From assembly GCA_021815835.1 (NCBI GenBank), contig JAKAZN010000079.1:1-7388 (forward strand): a stretch of DNA of 7,388 nucleotides. The letters are read 5' to 3'. A program made the translations under genes and the position numbers. The notes beneath the pieces were generated by a model. That model did not search any database. It was not told the origin of the DNA and saw only the letters and a program-made list of their open reading frames with translations. Numbering within the stretch: position 1 is the first letter of the stretch; each line of letters starts with the position of its first letter. Source of the DNA: Pseudomonadota bacterium. GTDB lineage: Bacteria > Pseudomonadota > Alphaproteobacteria > Acetobacterales > Acetobacteraceae. This document shows, in pieces, positions 1-6,463 of the stretch.

Positions 1-1561
1 CGCGCTGGTGCTGGTCGATGCCGCCGAGGGCGTGCTGCCGCAAACGAAATTCGTGGTCGGCAAGGCGCTCGCCCAGGGGCTGCACCCGATCGTGGTGGTC
101 AACAAGATCGACCGCTCCGATGCCCGCGCCGACGAGGTCCACACGGAAGTCTTCGACCTGTTCGCCGCGCTCGGCGCCACGGACGCGCAGCTCGATTTCC
201 CGATGCTGTATGCCTCGGGCCGCCAGGGCTGGGCCGATGAGGCGCTGGACGGACCGCGCAAGGATCTGTCGGCGTTGTTCGATCTGGTGCTGCGCCATGT
301 GCCGTCGCCGACGGTCCTGCCGGACGCGCCGTTCGCGATGGTGGCGTCCATCCTGGATTACGATAATTTCCTCGGCCGCGTGCTGACGGGGCGGGTGGAG
401 CAGGGCGTGGCCCGGCTCAACATGCCGCTCAAGGTGCTGCATGCCGACGGACGGGTGATCGAAACCGGACGGCTCACCAAGCTGATGTCGTTCCGCGGCC
501 TGGATCGGGTGCCGGTCGATGAGGTGGAGGCGGGCGATATCGCCGCGATCGCCGGGCTGTCCGAAGCGACGGTGCCCGACACGATCGGCGCGCCCGAGCT
601 CGCCGCTCCGCTGCACGCCACGCCGGTCGATCCGCCGACCCTGGCGATGACCTTCCGCATCAATGACGGCCCGCTGGCCGGGCGGGAGGGCAAGAAGGTC
701 ACCTCGCGCCAGATCCGCGACCGGCTGTTCCGCGAATCCGAAGGCAACGTCGCGATCAAGGTGACCGACAGCAACGAGACCGAGGCGTTCGAGGTCGCCG
801 GCCGCGGCGAGCTTCAGCTCGGCGTGCTGATCGAGACCATGCGTCGCGAGGGCTTCGAGCTTTGCATCGGCCGCCCGCGCGTGCTGACCCGGCGCGATCC
901 GGACACCGGCGCCCGCGAGGAGCCGATGGAAGAGGCGCTGGTCGATGTCGATGAGCCCTATGCCGGCGTCGTGGTCGATAAGCTCAGCCGCCGCAAGGGC
1001 GAGCTGCGCGACATGCGCCCCTCCGGCGGCGGCAAGGTGCGGCTGACGTTTGCGATCCCGAGCCGTGGCCTGATCGGGTATCATAACGAATTCCTCACCG
1101 ACACGCGCGGCACCGGCATCATGAACCGGCTGTTCGCCGGCTATGGGCCGTGGAAAGGCCCGATCGAGGGCCGCCGCTCCGGCTCGCTGATCTCCAATTC
1201 GGACGGGGAGGCGATCCACTACGCGCTGTTCTACCTCCAGGAGCGCGGCACCTTGTTCGTCTCGCCAGGGGACAAGGTCTATGTCGGCATGATCCTGGGC
1301 GAGCACGCCCGCGGATCCGACCTCGACGTGAACCCGATCAAGGAAAAGAAGCTCACCAACATCCGCGCCGCCGGCAAGGACGACGCGATGCTGCTGATCC
1401 CGCCGCGGCGCATGAGCCTGGAGCAGGCGATCGCCTACGTCGAAGACGACGAGCTGGTGGAGGTGACCCCCAGCGCCATCCGGCTGCGCAAGCGCCACCT
1501 CGACCCGCATGAACGCAAGCGCAGCGAGCGGCGGGCGGAGACGGAGAGCGAGGCGGCCTGA
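1..1561 (+). CDS. typA: Translational GTPase TypA/BipA, 5'-truncated by window edge
   Basis: This is a ribosome-associated GTPase of the EF-G/LepA class, which in other bacteria binds the 70S ribosome and supports growth and 50S assembly under stress or cold. The reading frame is open from base 2 (A-L-V-L-V-D-A-A-E-G), so the true start lies upstream. About 519 residues are visible against a usual 600-610, so the P-loop and switch I are missing. Visible parts in order are the DAAEG-x-x-PQT segment just after the G3 motif, the G4 motif NKID (VVVNKIDR, near base 100), a G5-like YASGRQGWA, the beta-barrel domain II (DYDNFLGRVLTGRV), the domain III segment with GRGELQLGVLIETMRREGFE, and the TypA-specific C-terminal domain with PSRGLIGYHNEFLTDTRGTG. 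The frame ends in TGA at 1559-1561 with a charged tail. It is a housekeeping gene and probably has no functional link to the downstream operon. The family assignment is secure. Confidence 0.97.
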   Translation, partial: ALVLVDAAEGVLPQTKFVVGKALAQGLHPIVVVNKIDRSDARADEVHTEVFDLFAALGATDAQLDFPMLYASGRQGWADEALDGPRKDLSALFDLVLRHVPSPTVLPDAPFAMVASILDYDNFLGRVLTGRVEQGVARLNMPLKVLHADGRVIETGRLTKLMSFRGLDRVPVDEVEAGDIAAIAGLSEATVPDTIGAPELAAPLHATPVDPPTLAMTFRINDGPLAGREGKKVTSRQIRDRLFRESEGNVAIKVTDSNETEAFEVAGRGELQLGVLIETMRREGFELCIGRPRVLTRRDPDTGAREEPMEEALVDVDEPYAGVVVDKLSRRKGELRDMRPSGGGKVRLTFAIPSRGLIGYHNEFLTDTRGTGIMNRLFAGYGPWKGPIEGRRSGSLISNSDGEAIHYALFYLQERGTLFVSPGDKVYVGMILGEHARGSDLDVNPIKEKKLTNIRAAGKDDAMLLIPPRRMSLEQAIAYVEDDELVEVTPSAIRLRKRHLDPHERKRSERRAETESEAA

Positions 1562-1574
1562 GGGCCGCCCCTCG
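1549..1574 (+). terminator. Hairpin straddling the typA stop codon, possible terminator
   Basis: GGCGGCC (1552-1558) and GGCCGCC (1563-1569) form a perfect 7-bp GC stem around a TGAG loop that contains most of the typA stop codon. CGA (1549-1551) can pair with TCG (1572-1574) after a two-base bulge. No T-run follows, so it is not a classical rho-independent terminator. It could slow transcription or protect the 3' end of the typA transcript. The pairing is seen directly; the function is inferred. Confidence 0.35.
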
Positions 1575-1587
1575 GCAACTAGTTGCC
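1574..1587. promoter_or_regulatory. Perfect 14-bp palindrome, candidate operator (copy 1)
   Basis: GGCAACTAGTTGCC is its own reverse complement over all 14 bases. Its inner 12 bases recur exactly at 3146-3157. It begins 12 bases after the typA stop and lies about 140 bases before the start of the substrate-binding protein gene. An even-centred palindrome with AAC/GTT half-sites suits a dimeric repressor or activator of the MarR or GntR kind, but no regulator gene is in the window. A small RNA hairpin (5-bp stem, CTAG loop) is the alternative reading. Confidence 0.5.
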
Positions 1588-1599
1588 ATCCGGCGTGGG

Positions 1600-1633
1600 T
1601 TGGACTTGCTCCGACCCCGCGCGCCGGCATGAT
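1600..1633 (+). promoter_or_regulatory. Weak sigma-70-like promoter candidate for the operon
   Basis: TTGCTC (1606-1611) and CATGAT (1628-1633) are 16 bases apart, and TTGGAC (1600-1605) is an alternative upstream box. The match to TTGACA/TATAAT is only partial (3/6 and 4/6). It is offered because a promoter is expected in this gap, just downstream of the palindrome, and this is the best-looking pair there. Confidence 0.2.
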
Positions 1634-1672
1634 GGAAGACAAGGGAAAGGATACGCAGCGATCGCGGCACGC

Positions 1673-1697
1673 CCGCCGGTCCCGTTCGGGACGGCGG
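1673..1697 (+). promoter_or_regulatory. Strong leader hairpin before the binding-protein gene
   Basis: Bases 1673-1683 and 1688-1697 pair in ten base pairs, all but one G-C, with a single bulged G at 1678 and a GTTC loop (1684-1687). The hairpin ends 15 bases before the GGAGG ribosome site (1713-1717) and leaves that site free. It has no T-run. It could stabilise the transcript's 5' end or pause polymerase. I see no alternative pairing that would make it a clear attenuator or riboswitch. Confidence 0.35.
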
Positions 1698-1725
1698 CCT
1701 TGGCACCCCATGCGGAGGTTTCAGG

Positions 1726-3153
1726 ATGCTGCGCCGCGCTGCTCTCACCCTCGGTCTGCTGACGGCGCTGGTTGCGCCGGCCGCGGCCAAGACGATCGAT
1801 ATCCGGATCGGTCATCAGACCATGTGCACCGACACCTACCCTGCCGGGGTCGCGGTGATGCACCTCAAGCTGCTGCAGAAATACCTGCCGCATACCGGCC
1901 CCTATGCCGGCGTCCATTATGATGTCGAGTGGAGCGATTATTCCTCCGGCGCGCCGATCACGCAGATGATGCTGGCGCGCAAGCTCGATTTCGGCGTGAT
2001 GGGCGATTATCCGCTGGTCGTGAACGGCGCGCGGTTCCAGGCCACCGCCAAGGAGCGCTCCTATCTGATCGCGCTCACCAACTACAACCTTACGGGCGCC
2101 GGCAACGGCATCGTGGTGCCGGCGAATTCGTCGATCAAGAGCGTGGCCGATCTCGCGGGCAAGGCGATCTCGGTGCCGATCGGCAGCGCCGCCTGGGGCA
2201 TGTTGTTCGAGATGGCGGACGACGCCCACATCCCGATGGACAAGTTCCATGTGGTGAACCAGGACCCGATGGTGGGCATCGCCTCGATCGCCACCGGCAA
2301 GATCGCGGCGCACGCCGATTTCTGCCCGATCTCCGAGTTCATGGAATACAAGGGCACCGGGCGGATGATCTATTCCGGGGCCTCCACCAACATCCCCTAT
2401 CTGCACGGCATCGTCGTGACCAAGGCGTTCGCCGACAAGCATCCGGCGATCGTCGTCGCCTATGTCAAGGCGCTGATCGCGGCGCAGAAATGGATCAAGG
2501 CGGACCCGCAGCGGGCCGCGGCGATGATGTCGAAATGGACCATGATTCCGAAGGAGGTGCTCTACCTCTATTTCAGCCAGGGCGGGTATCTGCACGCCGA
2601 TCCGACCTTCAAGCCGCTCTGGGTCAAGACGCTCGCCTACGATCACTCCATCCTGGCGAAATACGCGCATATCCCGCCGCTCGACGTGAAGTCCTGGGTC
2701 AATCCCACCTTCATGCAGACAGCCTATCGCGAGCTCGGCATGAACTACGCCAAGGCGCTGGCGGCGAGCCCATACAATCCGAAGGCCAATATCGCGCTGT
2801 CGCCCGAGCTCTGGCTTGCGGGCACGAAGGTGACGCCCGCCGCCTCGGTCGATGCGCTATTTGCCCAGATCCGCGCGGCAACGGCCGCGAAACGCAAGAT
2901 CGATGCGGCCTATGTCTATGACCACGACACCGGGCTCAAGCTGTTCGCGCAGGATGCCTATTTCGTGACCCTGCCCGGCAAGGGAACCGTCGCCTTCATG
3001 ACGGAGGGTGAGGCCACCCGCGCCGCGAAGGGCGCGAAGGTGCAGACCCTGGCCCAGGCGATCGGCGGCGACGCGGCGATGGCGGTCGAGATGGCCGGTC
3101 AGCAGGGCATGTCGATGACGATGACCGGAGGGAATGCGATGCAGCGCAACTAG
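1726..3153 (+). CDS. ABC transporter substrate-binding protein (SsuA/NrtA-like) with C-terminal NosL-like domain
   Basis: This is a periplasmic solute-binding protein of 475 residues, long for an SsuA/NrtA/NMT1-type protein (usually 320-450). The start is well set, with GGAGG at 1713-1717 eight bases before the ATG. Residues 1-21 are a Sec signal peptide (MLRR, a hydrophobic core, cleavage after APAAA). Residues 24-345 have the two-lobed NMT1/SsuA pattern: RIGHQTM near 27-33, MMLARKLDFGVMGDYP at 81-96, VADLAGKAISVPIGSAA at 140-156 and IATGKIAAHADFCP at 188-201. Residues about 374-446 resemble the C-terminal half of NosL, with AYVYDHDTG at 395-403, AQDAYFV at 408-414 and GTVAFMTEGEA at 420-430. 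The NosL CGM metal motif is not seen. A Met-rich tail follows, with Met at 452, 456, 462, 464, 466 and 472. It probably delivers solute to the ABC permease/ATPase encoded on the opposite strand at 6482-7388. The ligand is unknown. Transporter class is firm; the NosL call is from motif memory. Confidence 0.88.
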   Translation: MLRRAALTLGLLTALVAPAAAKTIDIRIGHQTMCTDTYPAGVAVMHLKLLQKYLPHTGPYAGVHYDVEWSDYSSGAPITQMMLARKLDFGVMGDYPLVVNGARFQATAKERSYLIALTNYNLTGAGNGIVVPANSSIKSVADLAGKAISVPIGSAAWGMLFEMADDAHIPMDKFHVVNQDPMVGIASIATGKIAAHADFCPISEFMEYKGTGRMIYSGASTNIPYLHGIVVTKAFADKHPAIVVAYVKALIAAQKWIKADPQRAAAMMSKWTMIPKEVLYLYFSQGGYLHADPTFKPLWVKTLAYDHSILAKYAHIPPLDVKSWVNPTFMQTAYRELGMNYAKALAASPYNPKANIALSPELWLAGTKVTPAASVDALFAQIRAATAAKRKIDAAYVYDHDTGLKLFAQDAYFVTLPGKGTVAFMTEGEATRAAKGAKVQTLAQAIGGDAAMAVEMAGQQGMSMTMTGGNAMQRN

Positions 3154-3157
3154 TTGC
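3146..3157. promoter_or_regulatory. 12-bp palindrome, candidate operator (copy 2), over the binding-protein stop
   Basis: GCAACTAGTTGC is a perfect 12-bp palindrome identical to the core of the one at 1574-1587. Its central TAG (3151-3153) is the stop codon of the substrate-binding protein. It lies 56 bases before the DUF971 start, where it could control an internal promoter. A weak -10-like CATATT sits at 3181-3186, but no convincing -35 is seen at the right distance. As RNA it could fold as a short hairpin over the stop codon. Confidence 0.45.
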
Positions 3158-3213
3158 TCGCTGTCGCCGATCGGCCCCGTCATATTGGCAGCCTGATGCA
3201 AGGGACGACACGC

Positions 3214-3528
3214 ATGAACCAGCACCGCGCCGCGACGGAACCACCCGGTCGGATCACGATCGGTCCGGGTGGGGCGGCGCTGGTGCTGCATCGGGGCGGG
3301 GCCGAGATCGTCTTGCCGGCCCGCGCCTTGCGTGCCGCCTGCCGCTGCGCCGGCTGCACCGCGGCGGCGCGGCGCGGCGCTCCGGTGGTGGCGGAGGACG
3401 GCATCCGTCTGGCCGCGGCCGCGCCGATCGGCGGCTACGCGCTCAACCTGGCTTTCTCGGACGGACATGCGCGCGGCGTGTTCCCCTTCGCCTATCTCGA
3501 TGAACTCGCAGCGGAGTGCGGCGCATGA
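3214..3528 (+). CDS. DUF971 / gamma-butyrobetaine hydroxylase-like N-terminal domain protein
   Basis: This small protein (104 residues) consists of a single DUF971 (GBBH-like N-terminal) domain. The domain is known as the zinc-binding N-terminal part of gamma-butyrobetaine hydroxylase, as a stand-alone protein, and next to or fused with Fe-S carrier Mrp/ApbC proteins. The zinc ligands are present: Cys43, Cys45 and Cys48 in LRAACRCAGC and His85 in SDGHARGVFPFAYLDEL, the family's CxCxxC...H pattern. There is no oxygenase domain, so it is not a hydroxylase. The start is the ATG at 3214 because AGGGA (3201-3205) stands eight bases upstream. Earlier in-frame TTG (3154) and ATG (3196) codons lack such a site. 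Its stop overlaps the next start as ATGA (3525-3528), implying translational coupling to the flavoprotein. A role in Fe-S or flavin enzyme maturation is inference from this context. Confidence 0.88.
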   Translation: MNQHRAATEPPGRITIGPGGAALVLHRGGAEIVLPARALRAACRCAGCTAAARRGAPVVAEDGIRLAAAAPIGGYALNLAFSDGHARGVFPFAYLDELAAECGA

Positions 3529-5267
3529 GCGCACCGAAGACCGAAACGATCGAGGCCGACGTGCTGGTGATCGGCGGCGGCACCGGCGGCCCGATGGCGG
3601 CCATCCGCGCCAAGGAGGCGAACCCCGCCCTGCGCGTCGTGCTGCTGGAGAAAGCCAACGTCAAGCGCAGCGGCGCGATCTCCATGGGCATGGACGGGCT
3701 CAACAACGCGGTGATCCCGGGCTACGCGACGCCCGAGCAATACGTGAAGGAGATCACCATCGCCAATGACGGGATCGTGCACCAGAAGGCGCTGATGGCC
3801 TACGCCAACGGCAGCTTCGACATGATCCGCTACCTCGATAAGCTGGACGTGAAGTTCGAGAAGGACGGCGCCGGCGACTATGCGGTGCGCAAGGTGCATC
3901 ACATGGGCACCTATGTGCTGCCGATGCCGCAGGGCCATCACGTGAAGAAGGTGCTGTATCGGCAACTCCGCCGGCTGCGCATCGGCGTGATCAACCGCTA
4001 CATGGCCACGCGGCTGCTGACTACAGCGGACGGGCGGGTTGGCGGAGCGATCGGGGTGAATACGCGGACCAGCGAATTCCTGGTGGTCCGGGCGAAGACC
4101 GTGATCCTGGCATGCGGCGCGGCCGGTCGGCTCGGTCTGCCGGCCTCGGGTTATCTGTTCGGCACCTATGAGAACGCGGCCAATTGCGGCGACGGCCACG
4201 CGATGGCCTATCACGCCGGCGCCGAGCTCGCGAACCTCGAATGCTACCAGATCAACCCGCTCATCAAGGACTATAACGGTCCGTCCTGCGCCTACGTCAC
4301 CGGCCCGTTCGGCGGCTACACCGCGAACAACAAGGGCCAGCGCTTCATCGAATGCGACTACTGGTCCGGCCAGATGATGCTGGAATTCTGGCGCGAGCTG
4401 CAAGGCGGCAACGGCCCGGTGTTCCTCAACATGACCCATCTGGCGCCCGAGACGGTAGGCGAGATCGAGACCATCCTGCACAGCAACGAACGCCCCTCCC
4501 GCGGGCGCTTCCACGCCGGCCGCGGCACCGATTATCGCAACAAGATGGTGGAGATGCACATCTCGGAGATCGGTTTCTGCGCCGGGCACAGCGCCTCCGG
4601 CGTCTGGGTCGATGAGCTTGCCCGCACTTCCATTCCCGGCCTCTATGCCGCCGGGGATATGGCGAGCGTGCCGCACAACTACATGCTGGGCGCGTTCGTC
4701 AACGGCGCGATCGCCGGCGAGCAGGCCGCCGCCTTCTGCGCCGATATCGATCTGCCGGACGCGGATGCGGACGCGATCGCCGCCGAACAGGACCGCGTTC
4801 TGGCGCCGACGCGGCGCGAGGACGGGCTCAGCCCGTACGAGGTGGAATACAAGACCCGCCGCCTGGTCAACGACTACCTGGCGCCGCCGAAGATCACCGC
4901 GAAGATGCGTCTTGCCCAGGAACGCTTCGCCGAGATCCGCGAGGACATGGACCATCTGGTCGCGCGCGATCCGCACGAACTGATGCGCGCACTGGAGGCG
5001 CAATCCATCCTCGATTGCGCCGACATGGCGGCCGCCGCGTCCCTGTTCCGCACCGAGAGCCGCTGGGGTTTCTACCACTACCGCGTCGATCATCCGGACA
5101 CCGACAACGCGAACTGGTTCCGCCACACCATGCTGTACAAGGACGCGAACGGGGCGATGGCGCATCGCACGCGCCCGATCGACCCCTATGTCGTGCCGGT
5201 CGATGCGACGGAAATGACCGCCTATCAGAGCCTGCGCATCGCCCCGATCGCGCAAGCCGCCGAGTAG
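3525..5267 (+). CDS. FAD-dependent oxidoreductase, fumarate reductase/AprA-like flavoprotein subunit
   Basis: This cytoplasmic flavoprotein of 580 residues belongs to the succinate dehydrogenase/fumarate reductase/adenylylsulfate reductase alpha superfamily. The FAD-binding Rossmann motif VIGGGTGG is at 15-22, with the acidic end of strand 2 at LLEK (40-43). The isoalloxazine-side loop RSGAISMGMDGLNN is at 48-61, the ILACGAAGR strand at 194-202, and the second FAD motif GLYAAGDMASVPHNYMLGAF at 372-391. A C-terminal helical domain contains ESRWGFYHYR (511-520) and WFRHTML (531-537). The catalytic region reads QINPLIKDYNGP (242-253) and FCAGHSASGVWV (351-362). The HPT and HYxMGG motifs of true fumarate reductases are absent, so it looks closer to AprA, though shorter than AprA (about 620-660). 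No signal peptide is present. The start is the ATG at 3525, with GGAG at 3513-3516. The ferredoxin next door is the likely electron partner. The substrate is unknown, and APS reductase activity is not claimed. Confidence 0.92.
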   Translation: MSAPKTETIEADVLVIGGGTGGPMAAIRAKEANPALRVVLLEKANVKRSGAISMGMDGLNNAVIPGYATPEQYVKEITIANDGIVHQKALMAYANGSFDMIRYLDKLDVKFEKDGAGDYAVRKVHHMGTYVLPMPQGHHVKKVLYRQLRRLRIGVINRYMATRLLTTADGRVGGAIGVNTRTSEFLVVRAKTVILACGAAGRLGLPASGYLFGTYENAANCGDGHAMAYHAGAELANLECYQINPLIKDYNGPSCAYVTGPFGGYTANNKGQRFIECDYWSGQMMLEFWRELQGGNGPVFLNMTHLAPETVGEIETILHSNERPSRGRFHAGRGTDYRNKMVEMHISEIGFCAGHSASGVWVDELARTSIPGLYAAGDMASVPHNYMLGAFVNGAIAGEQAAAFCADIDLPDADADAIAAEQDRVLAPTRREDGLSPYEVEYKTRRLVNDYLAPPKITAKMRLAQERFAEIREDMDHLVARDPHELMRALEAQSILDCADMAAAASLFRTESRWGFYHYRVDHPDTDNANWFRHTMLYKDANGAMAHRTRPIDPYVVPVDATEMTAYQSLRIAPIAQAAE

Positions 5268-5279
5268 AAGGACCGCCCC

Positions 5280-5513
5280 ATGCCGCTCGCCGCCCACGCC
5301 ACCAGCGTTCCCGTGATCGTCGATGACGCGAAATGCATCGCCGCCAAGGGCTGCACCGTCTGCGTCGATGTCTGCCCGCTCGATGTGCTCGCGATCGATC
5401 TGGTGAAAGGCGCCGCCTACATGAAATACGACGAGTGCTGGTACTGCATGCCCTGCGAGGTCGATTGCCCGACCGGCGCCGTCACCGTCAACATCCCCTA
5501 CCTGTTGCGCTGA
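5280..5513 (+). CDS. Two-[4Fe-4S] ferredoxin, AprB-like core
   Basis: This is a 77-residue electron carrier with eight cysteines in two cluster motifs. The first is Cys19-x5-Cys25-x2-Cys28-x3-Cys32-Pro. The second is Cys53-x2-Cys56-x2-Cys59-x3-Cys63-Pro, reading DECWYCMPCEVDCPTGAV, which closely follows the AprB pattern CWxCYxCxxxCP. The expanded x5 spacing in the first motif is also the AprB side of the family. The long C-terminal tail with which AprB (about 150 residues) clasps AprA is missing. The ATG is preceded by AGAAGGA (5266-5272), seven bases away. The gene starts 12 bases after the flavoprotein stop, so the two are almost certainly made together, passing electrons between FAD and an unknown partner. 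No membrane anchor or second electron-transfer subunit is encoded nearby. Confidence 0.93.
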   Translation: MPLAAHATSVPVIVDDAKCIAAKGCTVCVDVCPLDVLAIDLVKGAAYMKYDECWYCMPCEVDCPTGAVTVNIPYLLR

Positions 5514-5515
5514 CC

Positions 5516-6463
5516 ATGACCCTGTTCGACACCGAAGACGAAGACCTCGCCGACCGCGCCGCCAGCCCCGATGCGGGAATCCGCCGCGTGGCGATGCTGG
5601 CGCTGGCGGAAAGCGAAGCGCCGGACGCGCGCGCGCTGCTGATCGCGGGGCTTGCCGATCCCGTCGCCGAAGTGCGTGCCGCCGCGGCGACCGCGCTGGA
5701 AGAACATCCCGGCCTCGATGCCGCGCGGGCGCTGATGGCGGCACTCGACGACCCCGATCCCACCGTGCGGGGCGCCGCGTCCGGCTGCCTGGAAGCGCGG
5801 CGGGAGCAGTCGGCAGCGCCATTGTTGATCGCGCGCGCCTCCCATGGCGCGGCGTTCGCGCGCGCGGCGGCCTTGCGCGCGCTGCGCGAGCTCGCCGTGC
5901 CCGAGGCGGCCGGTGTGGCGCATGACGCGCTGACCGACCCCGATCCCGTCGTGCGGCGCGAGGCGATCGGCGTGCTCGGCTGGCTCCGCGCCGAGGCGGC
6001 GCAGCCCGGCCTCATTCGCACCGCGGACGACCCCGAGCCCGAGGTTCGCCGCGCCACCATGGCGGCCCTGGTGTTCGTCCGCTCCGGCGGGCTTGCCGTG
6101 CCCGCGCTGATCGCCGGCCTGCGCGACAGCGACTGGCGCGTGCGGGAGGAAGCGGCGGCGACGATCGGACGCACCCGCCTGGCCGAAGCCGAGCCCGCGC
6201 TGATCGAAGCGATGGACGATCCGGTCTGGCAGGTGCGGCTGAAATCGGCCGCGAGCCTGGGCCGGCTCGGCGCAAGGCGCGCGCTGCCGGCATTGATCGG
6301 CGCACTCCGCAGCGATGTCAGCAATCTGCGCAAGGAAGCCGCGGCGGCATTGGGGGAAATCCGTGATCCGGCGGCGCTCCCGGCGCTGGCCGAGGCGGCG
6401 GCGGATGCGGACCCGGAAGTGCGAAAGACCGCGCTCTGGGCGGCCGGGCGCTGCCGCGGGTAG
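5516..6463 (+). CDS. HEAT-repeat protein (ten 31-residue units)
   Basis: This 315-residue protein is built almost wholly of HEAT (PBS-lyase/E-Z type) repeats. The recurring D-P-x-x-x-V-R turn puts an Arg at residues 23, 54, 85, 116, 147, 178, 210, 241, 272 and 303. That is a 31-residue period with one 32, giving ten units; the first and fourth (GAAFAR) are degenerate. No signal peptide, transmembrane segment or catalytic motif is seen. Such solenoids serve as protein scaffolds, and relatives include phycobilin lyases and cofactor-insertion helpers. The start is the ATG at 5516, two bases after the ferredoxin stop, with no clear ribosome site of its own, so it is probably translated by coupling. 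Its place in the operon suggests it helps assemble or hold the flavoprotein-ferredoxin pair; this is inference. Confidence 0.92.
   Translation: MTLFDTEDEDLADRAASPDAGIRRVAMLALAESEAPDARALLIAGLADPVAEVRAAAATALEEHPGLDAARALMAALDDPDPTVRGAASGCLEARREQSAAPLLIARASHGAAFARAAALRALRELAVPEAAGVAHDALTDPDPVVRREAIGVLGWLRAEAAQPGLIRTADDPEPEVRRATMAALVFVRSGGLAVPALIAGLRDSDWRVREEAAATIGRTRLAEAEPALIEAMDDPVWQVRLKSAASLGRLGARRALPALIGALRSDVSNLRKEAAAALGEIRDPAALPALAEAAADADPEVRKTALWAAGRCRG

Noticed and set aside
1629..1922. Possible upstream ORF from the ATGATG at 1629 running out of frame into the binding-protein gene
   Set aside because: No ribosome site precedes it and its Arg/Ser/Pro-rich product resembles nothing; it overlaps nearly 200 bases of a firm gene.
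1579..2670. 363-codon open frame on the minus strand opposite the binding-protein gene
   Set aside because: The plus-strand frame has a signal peptide and transporter motifs; the minus product has low-complexity R/H/D-rich sequence and no recognisable domain.
3241..3272. 8-bp inverted repeat CCACCCGG...CCGGGTGG early in the DUF971 gene
   Set aside because: It lies wholly within coding sequence over Pro/Gly-rich codons, with a 16-base loop; a match of this size is easily due to GC-rich codon use.
3516..3527. GTG at 3516 as the flavoprotein start
   Set aside because: The ATG at 3525 has GGAG at a good distance and makes the standard ATGA overlap; the GTG would cover that ribosome site.
3525..5513. 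Naming the pair aprA/aprB, a true APS reductase
   Set aside because: The proteins are shorter than AprA and AprB, the AprB tail is absent, and no sat, qmo or dsr genes are present; only family resemblance is supported.
3492..5822. 776-codon open frame on the minus strand across the flavoprotein, ferredoxin and HEAT genes
   Set aside because: It lies antisense to well-recognised genes, its translation is rich in R, G, A, H and D with no family motif, and such long shadow frames are common in GC-rich DNA.
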